Below, piece after piece: positions 56,276-64,000 of a DNA stretch of 64,000 bases. This stretch comes from Ornithodoros turicata. Taxonomy: Eukaryota > Arthropoda > Arachnida > Ixodida > Argasidae. The stretch spans positions 140,246,376-140,310,375 of the forward strand of contig NC_088201.1 in NCBI RefSeq assembly GCF_037126465.1, written 5' to 3'. Under the pieces are notes generated by a model that saw nothing but the letters and a program-made list of their open reading frames with translations, had not been told where the DNA came from and made no database searches. The translations under genes were made by a program, and so were the position numbers. Position 1 is the first letter of the stretch. The number at the start of each line of letters is the position of its first letter.

Positions 56276-57583
56276 TTCTGCCACATGTGAACAATGACCT
56301 CCAGCTGGTGTACAGCTACAAACTCCTGCGCAGTAAGGTTTCCAATCCGCGGTACACGGGGTATCTATACCTGTGCTTTGCTTGAACGCAATACACAGCA
56401 TTGAATACAGCGCTTGGAGCCAGTTTGTGATCACGGCTGACTCTGCCAGCGGTGTGTCAGCACAGAGGGGAGAAAGGCTGTAACACGCTAAAGAATACCC
56501 CATGGTTGCCCCCATGTCGCGGCGCCCCTGACAGGATGCCACAAACTGGAAAATGCCGATCTTCTGCTTTCCCCAGACGATTTTTCGTCTCCTAATAAGA
56601 TCCCGGCTACCGAGAGCTATGTTGACTTCGATACCCAGCAAATGTGCTCCTGGGTCATACTGATGTGCTAGTCTCCTTCTCATGTTAGTGAATATTAACT
56701 ATGAGAAGCAAGATATCATATGTTTTCAACTGTACAGCTTGCTAAACAACAAATATTACAAAAATATCACACGTTTGTAATGATAATATGCTGGAATATA
56801 TTTCATACCTATGTAGTAGCGTTCTGACGAGTGAGAAGGGTTAAAGACATAGTCGTTAATTTGCTGTGTCACCCCAAGCAACACCGAGTGCATGTACTTC
56901 ACGCTACGTCCTCTGACGAGATCAAAGCCTGCAAGTTTTTAATATTTCACTGTAAGCAACATTTTCCTTTTTTTAAAGTTTCATTTTTCATTTCACTCAG
57001 TACGTATCTAAACGTGACACTAAAGCGACATACCTGACAGGTTCATCATTGGTGTTGGCCCTTTGATGCCATTGATCTCAGTGTCAAGCTCCAACGCCAA
57101 GTTTACATCACGTCGTACCAGTGATGAAGTCCGCTCTTCAACAGGGTTACTGCTTATGTAACGTACGCAACCTGAAAGATGTTGACATGCTACCGTGAAA
57201 CAAGCATCAAAGTGCGCGTGCGATTACACAGATGGCCACTTACTGTCAATATATTTACATATCATAAGACACCACGTGCAGGAACAGTAGCCATTATGTT
57301 GCTTCATATTAGGGACAGCTGCCCTTGCTGGTGCATCAACAGCACAGCAGAGCACAAATGCCCGTGACGTGTGCTGAACTCCACCTTCTTCCCAATATAG
57401 TAGCTTCATGCTGCCCATCTGCTCCACGAACTGTGTCAAGAAAATGGACATGTCAGGGTGACTGCTCGAAAACCACAGTCCAGCAAGGGTGCAGTTGCTG
57501 AAGGCTGTACGAGTTTGAAGCTCATTCACCACAAATTGGATTGGCCAAACGGAAGTGTTCGATGACGGAAGTCTTCGGTGACG

Positions 57584-57690
57584 TCCTCGGTAGCTCAGTT
57601 GGTAACGTGCTGGCTTGCTGAGCTCAAGATCACGGGTTCGATACCGGCCGAGGCCGGTAGCAATGTGGGGAAGGAAATAATCCCTGCTGA
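57584..57690 (+). repeat. tRNA-derived SINE
   Basis: CCTCGGTAGCTCAGTTGGTA (57589-57608) matches a tRNA D-arm/A box and GGGTTCGATACC (57634-57645) a B box. The ends CCTCGG and CCGAGG (57648-57653) can pair as an acceptor stem. The T stem is imperfect and extra sequence follows (AATGTGGGGAAGGAAATAAT), so this is a SINE head rather than a working tRNA. It lies at the 5' edge of the first visible exon of CACTA copy A. Confidence 0.75.
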
Positions 57691-58030
57691 AAAAAACAGT
57701 AAAATTTAAACTTGAAATATTACTGGTTTCATTGGAAATACTGGAAAGCAGTCTGCACTGGTCACTGGATATACTGGAATTACTGGAGTTCCCACTAGTA
57801 AACTGGAAACCAGTCCCTACTGGTACCACTGGACGCACTGGATTTTATCTGGGCATATTGGAACTCTCACCAGTAACACTGGAAACCAGTCTGTACTGGT
57901 CACTGGACACATTTGGATTTTTACTGGGCATACTGGAACTCTCATCAGTAACACTGGAAATCAGTCTGTACTGGTCACTGGGCACACTAGATTTTCACTG
58001 GACGTACTCCCACAGAACCAGTAACCGCCC
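57690..58030. mobile_element. CACTGG-word element, copy 2
   Basis: TACTGG, CACTGGAC, ACTGGAAACCAGTC and CCAGTAACACTGGAAA recur throughout. ACTGGAAACCAGTC is itself nearly palindromic. The block directly follows the SINE. Confidence 0.65.
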
Positions 58031-58039
58031 ATCAACATC

Positions 58040-61000
58040 CAGCGAATGTCGGGTTGTGGATGCTGGGTACGTCTCACGACGTACACATTTGCTCCCGGCT
58101 ACGTTTTAACTACGCCCGTACTACCGTGCTAATCAACAGAAAATTATGCGAAATGGACGTCGTAGGACCGCCGATGCGGATCTTCGAGGGACCTCTGGGG
58201 GATCTCTATTCCGTGTTCATAGGTATCGCGCGCCTATGAAAATATCGTAATGTTAATCATGAGATAAACACAACGACGCAAGTGAGCACCCAAAATACTT
58301 TATTTCTATGTATACTTTATTTACATGTGCATTCGTACATGCCTGCCGGCCCATGAGCAGTACAAATAATGAAAGAACGTGACAAGGTGCTATATCCAGA
58401 TCATTCCCGTTCATACAGATCGTGATCACAATATCGCCAAGTTATGTAAACAAGAAAAAAAAAACATCCATATTACTTGCCGTATAATTAGTTGGCATCT
58501 TGTATGAAATCGACGCAACTGTATCCTCACGCTCCTTCACGCCTTATGAATGACTACCAGTCTCTTTATATTGTTCCTTTCTGTGTCTTCCGGCCTCTGG
58601 AATTAACTGGTCAAGTTCTGCCGCCGAGGCACACGTGAAAAAAAAAAAAAAAACGACAGACGTAATACGGGCATCATCGGTCTCTGCCTATGGCACATAC
58701 GCATACCAGTGTTTTGCCTTACTTCCCGTTTACCTAGCATTCTTGCCTGTAACGCATGAGACAGTCAGTAATTCCAAGAGTGCTCATAGAGAAAACATCC
58801 CACACTCTCTGGGAGACGCTGAAACGCACACAGCAATGAACGGCTGATGCTGAGCGGTATAGCCGTTTATGCCTGAAACAACATCAAGAACACTGTGAGT
58901 GGAACACAAAATAAAAGTCGCAGACACGTGCTAATATGCCTCTATTACAAGCTCGGCCAGGATCGATTGCATTTTTTTTCACTAGCCAGTGGGCTACAGC
59001 AACTTGTAGAACAAAGAAGTCTAAAACGCGAGCGCTAACAAACGAAGACACCACGGACGTTTACCTGTATTTCGGTCATAGATAATGGCCCCCAATGAAG
59101 AATCCGGTGCATACAAGGCATATGCACCTAACTCTTCACAAAATTCAAGCTGTACTGGTGCTGTTCGCGTTGAAAATTACCGTATTACTCCAAGTCATTG
59201 CAGACGCCGCCATGTTACTCCAGCCTGTCCAGCGGCGTTTGAAATAATCCGCACAACGGGCTATGGCATCACGTGACTCTATCTTCTGCGCGTTGAAACA
59301 AAAAGCCTGCTGCGCAGATTTCTCCTTTGGAGGCGACGCAGTCAGACGACAGAGCGGGAGAGAAGGAGGAGGCGCAGAACGTGTCAAGAGCGAAGGAGTG
59401 CTCGAACGGCTCTTTGTGGACACAGTGCGGAGGGGGTGCGCATGGTGTCCGCAGGGTGATATATGTGAGACGTCTGCTGCTGTATACTCATTCGAGCATC
59501 CCAACTAACGCGTCCAGGAGGCGTTCAATGGATGTTCACTTTAGGCTGCGGATGCTCGGACCCTTGTCGGCTGTCCAGGGGCGGTTACTGGTTCTGTGGG
59601 CTGGAACTCACACCAGTATTACTGGAAACCAGTCTGTACTGGTCACTGGAGTTCAAAAGCGATAAAAACCGGGCTGTTTAGAATCGCGCAGATGTTTTCC
59701 TTATTGTCGTGCCACACCACAAAAATGAACCGTTTCTGCACTCTGCAGTGCTAGCGTGCGCTCAACATGATAGGCATTAGGAACCCTCATGGCAGCTAGT
59801 GTCCCGTGCACTGGGGTTTTATCGCTTTTAGCATTGGGGTTCCACTGCAGTTACTGCACTTTACTGGACGTACCACACATGCATCAGAAATACTGCACGG
59901 AACTCAATTTTGCAGAAAGATATTCAGTTTGTTGGAATCAGATATTTTGAATGAATTGAACTTCTGAAAAAGTGGGATCAAGCTGCTGATCACAGGCCTC
60001 ACTATGAAAAATGGGCGGTGGTGATGGGGACCTGGTACACCTGTGCGATACTACTCTACAAGCCAAGTACTCTATCCCCATATATGTATATTGGCATTCA
60101 CTGTACATATGTGCACTATACTGTGTGGATGGGGTCCCTGCTATTCCAAATCTTTCCTTTTTTAATGTTGCAGTTGTAAGACCCTTAAGAGGGATACACT
60201 CTAGAGCGAGCACATATTGTGGAATGCTGAGTTGCATATCTCTAAACTAGTTGAGAACCTTAAATCAAAAAAGTTACACAAATTATCAAACTTGCACACA
60301 AGCAAACTTTATATTTCACATAAATATGAAGGGACATAAAAACCATATACAGTTGCTGCAAAACTACAGATTCTGCATTTTGGTGTGATTGAATCACTGT
60401 AGCACTTCTGAAGCAAATCCAGAGTATCCACATATGTGTTGCGTTGACACAAGATCAAACCTAGAGGGAACAGCTGTGTACATATTCTGTGAAACCCTGG
60501 GTCTGCGACCACAAACACGTATATGTGAAGATATCAAATGGGGTGACACTGGGAAATTTTGGCACTATTAGAAATATAATATGCTTGCAGGAGTGGACAC
60601 TGACACGACATCAGAATTACCACATTACTGGAAAAACATTTCAGCTACTAAAGGGCAAATGTAAGTTCAGCAGAGATTGTGGGCACGGCTGCTTACATAT
60701 GTATTATGACTGTTTTGTTAAGCAGAGAGCTCCATCTGTTGTTTGTAGGGTAATACTCGATAACATAGACTGCATTGACATGATTGTGACCCCCATTTCG
60801 CGCTTATATTGCAAGGTAGGGCACTCCCGCTGTAAACTGTACATGCTTGATTCTCAAAGTTTAGTACATGCAGATTTATGCTGTGTGCATGCCTGATTAA
60901 CAAAAAGCAAAGGCTGCAAAGTAGAAGTGTTTCGCAATACAGAAAACAAATTGTTGTTACCTGTAACACTTCTCCTGTCTTCTATACCATGCATACTGTG

Positions 61001-61435
61001 TAAATGGAACCTGACTAGGCGCATCCAAACTTGAGGGACATGTCGCTTAATTGTTATATCACTCCTGTGCAACATTATTCTGAACAGAGAATATTAGCAG
61101 GCTGAGGATAAATGTTTATGAAATGCTGGGTTAGTGGTAGTTAACTTTTGTCAAAACTTCCAAATGTGTACAGAAGGAGACCGTCCAATTATACTTCACA
61201 TGCAAATGGTGTCGTGAAGAGTGCCACGTTTCTTCTCTGTTTCTATTTTAGCTTTGGCCTCTGGTCTATAGCAAAGAGCAGTACTAATACCACTGTCACA
61301 CAGAAAATGGAATGCTATTCCCAGCTAATGACAGTCGCATCGAATGTCATTCATTTCTCTTGCATTGAGCTACACCAAGTACAGACTGTCATTCGTAAAT
61401 TATGATGGAAGCACACATTTAAATAGCCGAAATTC
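58040..61435. other. Region between the two CACTA copies, no recognisable gene
   Basis: It contains a fragment of the CACTGG-word family at 59586-59660. An inverted pair AAAAGCGATAAAAACC / GGTTTTATCGCTTTTA lies at about 59656 and 59815. A homopurine/A run sits at 58638. Open frames (59145-59504 minus, 60489-60896 plus) show no domain I recognise. Confidence 0.45.
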
Positions 61436-61439
61436 GTGT

Positions 61440-63933
61440 TCAGTCTCGCTCCCCTGTGTTTGGGATGTCGCAAACATAACACTGTGCTTCTGAAAAGGAA
61501 ATAAAAATACACGTGTCCAAAATGTTAGCAGGTTCAACGATCCGCACCTGCGTGCAGTTGGAAAGGAAGCACTCCTTAATGTGTGGGGGAAGTTGACGTG
61601 TGGGGACACACATCACAATGTTCCTGCGTATCAACAGACACTTTCGGCATGTCTGGGTACGCACTTGAATTGCTTTTTCAATCCTGTAGTAACCACCATC
61701 CTGGCCAATGAACACAGTGGAGTCCCTCTTCAAAGGCCTTGTGTAGCTCGTACTGTGGAAGACTTGATGACTGACAATAAACCTTTCATGCTCAATGACG
61801 CTGCAGGCTTGGTAGCCCAAAAAGTCTTGTACCGCCTACAGCTCACTTGAACTTAGCCTTGCCCTGTGACGCCCTAGCATGCAGACGTTTCCGTCATAGG
61901 GAGCACTCTGGATGTGGGGATGTCCAAGGAGTCTTTCGCATGCCGCCTTTTCTTCTGATGGTAGACGGCCTGTTGCTAGGGCAGCTTCAAGCTCTTGGGC
62001 CATGACCACTCTTTCGATTATTTGCTGTGGCGCACCCTTTGGAGCAGTAACCAAGTTGACCAGCTTTCCGCTCCCCCCCCCCCCCTCAAACACAAATGCT
62101 GAATCAGCCCAGAGGGGTCGAAGAAACCTGACAGACTCAGCAAAGTGAAGGAGGGCATGGACGTTGAAGGTCATAAAACCTTCCCCATACAAGGAAGGGC
62201 AGCGACCAACAAAGCTGCTGAGGAGATTATCTGCAGATAAAATACAACGACCAATATAAATTTACACAGCGTCGCAGAGGCACGGCAAAAATTTTCACTT
62301 CAGTGCATATTTGCATGCGTACTTCAAAAGTTTTTAGTGCATATAAATTCGGGGACTGTTTAGAACTTAACACTTTGCAGGCCGTACAGTGAATACAGCA
62401 CCAAACACGTAATATGAAGAAAGTTGTCCAGTTATCATAACATTTTGTTAGGACATGTGCAAACCATGGATGTCATCATTTTGTTGACATATCCTGCAAA
62501 CTGGTCATTGCGTAGCTTAGTGCACTACGAGCTTATGCATAAATATGACTCAAGCTACACTGGCTTTTTACCTGCGCGGGAGATGTTTTGTTCAGTTATC
62601 TCCTCTCCTAACAAGATGAAAACAGCCTCCGAGAGCTTGGCCAAGTGTCTCCAGTATTCCCTTGGAAGTATGCCAACTGTGCAGGGCAGGCTACAGTAAA
62701 GTAGCCAACTCCTTAGCTCAGAAGCCTTCCAGTGCACACGGTCGGTGATGCTTCGTGGGAGCCTCGTTATGCTGTGGGGAGGCTTAATGGACAGCAGGAG
62801 AGTGGTTACTTGTGACACCTGGGCACGGGAGCTTGAAAGTAGTCCAGTTACTTTACTCACAAGATGACATGTGATTGTAGTGTAACGCGTGAAAGGTGCT
62901 GTTTTTTTTTTCCTATTTCAAACTGCTTTTTTCAAGGTTCACTGCCTAGTTGCAGTTTTCGCAAACGGGTCATACAGCTGTTCAGCATGCTTTGCAAAAA
63001 AATTTTGTGATGAAGCAGCAGACGCAGTAGCATGGCTAAAAGGGTAGGTGTGGACCTTATGTTGCTTCAGAGCTGTTGCTTCCCTGGTTTCGGTATGGCT
63101 GCAGTGAAATTTGGGAGGTGAATAACTCAAGGTGGCGTGGTTGGAATTATGGAATCGATTATGGAATCGATTATTATGGAATTGATTATTATTAATCGAA
63201 CCGAATTATGGAATCGATTCGGAAAAGGACTGCCCATAATTCTGTTACTTATGCTACTCCAGCAAAACCCAAATTAAGAAGTTACTGTAAATGGTTTAGT
63301 GTTTTGTTGTTGTTACCAACAACTGATATTGGAGTGTCCAGTGAAAACAGGTGTGTGTGTGTCCTGGTTGGCGTTCCAGTATCTCTCGTATGTGGCTGGC
63401 GTACTCTATGTGCTTCTTCACAGCCGTGTTATCCTGTGGTTTCAGTATCATTTTCACGAAATTTTGGATATGAATAATTGGAAGTACGTGACTGGCTAAA
63501 TGCTTCTGAATTTCAGATTGGGTTCGGAAAAGGATTGCCTACAACTCTGGTGTTTCAGTTTCTGTCGAAATTTCCAAGTTAGATAGCTAATTAATGGACC
63601 TTACTTACTAAAATCATGGTGATGACCCACGCAAAACAAAATGTCCATAAAGCAGTACAACCCCTTTGTGAAAACCGCGTATAGGTAGCACTGGTAGCCT
63701 TGTTATAAGAAATCTGTTCTGAATAAAAAAAAACACGCTGTGTAAAAGAATGCTTTGCACTAAAGATGCAACCAAATGGTAGGATGAACAAGAAAGTAGA
63801 AGTACCTATGTAGTAGCGTTCCAAGGAGTGAGACGACCCAAAGAGGAAGTCATTGATTTGCCGTTCCACGCCAAGCAGGACTGAATGCATGTACTCGACA
63901 CTTGTTCCCCGAACAAGGTCGTGAATCAACGTC
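61440..63933 (-). pseudogene. CACTA/EnSpm-like (TNP2-type) transposase gene, copy B
   Basis: Exons on the minus strand: 63933-63806 (HDLVRGTSVEYMHSVLLGVE), 62831-62572 (ITRLPRSITDRVHWKASEL, ILPREYWRHLAKLSEAVF) and 62230-61440 (LYGEGFMTFNVHALLHFAES, PLWADSAFVFEGG, PPHIKECFLSNC). They line up one to one with the last three exons of copy A, with the same junction positions and phases. The only defect I see in these exons is an in-frame TAG at 61836-61838, just after LSSSEL; the frame continues in register to the normal end at 61440. Upstream exons (the DAPARA part) would lie beyond 64000. The protein is related to copy A but clearly diverged, so the two are separate insertions or an old duplication. 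Confidence 0.78.
63147..63224. repeat. Short tandem repeat of ATGGAATCGATTAT-like units
   Basis: TTATGGAATCGATTA recurs four to five times with small variations, and the ATCGAT core is palindromic. It lies in an intron of CACTA copy B. Confidence 0.8.
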
Positions 63934-64000
63934 CTCGAATAATATGAGGATGTGGTCCCAGCAAGTCTGCTTGCCGAGAAAGATGCCATAATAGTAAGAC

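Larger units (their letters stand above)
53415..57571 (-). pseudogene. CACTA/EnSpm-like (TNP2-type) transposase gene, copy A
   Basis: Minus-strand exons with canonical junctions: about 57571-57243 (SVWPIQFVVNELQT, LAGLWFSSSHPD, CCAVDAPARAAVPN, QHNGYCSCTWCL), 57171-57034 (SLVRRDVNLALELD, KGPTPMM), 56928-56809 (DLVRGRSVKYMHSVLLGV), 54597-54315 (ITRLPRSLSDGVHWKVSEL, LPRECWRHLAKL) and 54199-53415 (LHGEGFMTFNVPSLLHLVDS, PLWSHSAFVFEG). The DAPARA and C-x2-C motifs and the GPLW..SAFVFE block correspond to the Transposase_21 (TNP2) and DUF4218 regions of CACTA elements. Defects: a premature stop in the fourth exon caused by a small inverted duplication, and a frameshift at an A/T run near 53645. A SINE and two word-repeat elements have landed in or beside it. 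Confidence 0.78.

Noticed and set aside
57584..57660. Possible functional tRNA gene
   Set aside because: A and B boxes are good but the T stem does not pair properly and a SINE-like body follows.

Overview
The window is eukaryotic repeat-rich DNA with no bacterial-style operons. Spliced coding fragments with GT-AG junctions, P-element/THAP transposases, mariner, MULE, CACTA, Penelope and CR1/Jockey-type elements, tRNA-derived SINEs and many MITEs point to an arthropod. I infer a chelicerate, probably tick-like, genome from the mix of element types; no single marker in the window proves it.

Layout. 1-3654: 276-bp tandem satellite, cut off inside a monomer. 3.7-8.2 kb: unassigned sequence, then a decayed non-LTR retrotransposon with a mariner inserted in it. 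10.9-11.5 kb: TIR element. 13.3-16.7 kb: a CCAAT-type promoter-like stretch with a small ORF, then a broken P-element (THAP exons plus a frameshifted transposase body) carrying a hAT-type MITE. 19.5-31.9 kb: almost only non-autonomous elements. 32.9-34.5 kb: FLYWCH plus MULE transposase remnant. 35.3-36.4 kb (minus): the only convincing host-type gene, a sushi/CCP-repeat membrane protein in one exon with one frameshift at a homopolymer. 37.7-38.9 kb: Penelope 3' end with a hammerhead-like fold, abutting a TIR element. 41.6-42.2 kb: a very small LTR element (TRIM). 43.3-48.2 kb (minus): a second P-element/THAP gene whose six visible exons join in frame for 617 codons without a stop. 49.5-52.1 kb: MITEs and a SINE. 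52.1-53.3 kb: second mariner. 53.4-57.6 and 61.4-64.0 kb (both minus): two copies of a multi-exon CACTA/EnSpm-like (TNP2-type) transposase gene with matching exon structure.

How it fits together. Autonomous DNA-transposon genes (two P-type, two CACTA-type, two mariner, one MULE) are interleaved with non-autonomous elements that depend on transposases supplied elsewhere. Two of those MITEs can be assigned to hAT by CAG-type termini and near-perfect 8-bp target duplications. An unusual set of elements is built almost entirely from one short word per family (CCAATTGG, CCAATATTGG, CTAGTAA, GTTTCCGTTAC, TAGTTTAACTAC, CACTGG). The most complete coding unit is the 43-48 kb P/THAP gene; the least expected small structures are two Penelope-type hammerhead-like motifs and a near-perfect ~50-bp inverted repeat at 47.5 kb.
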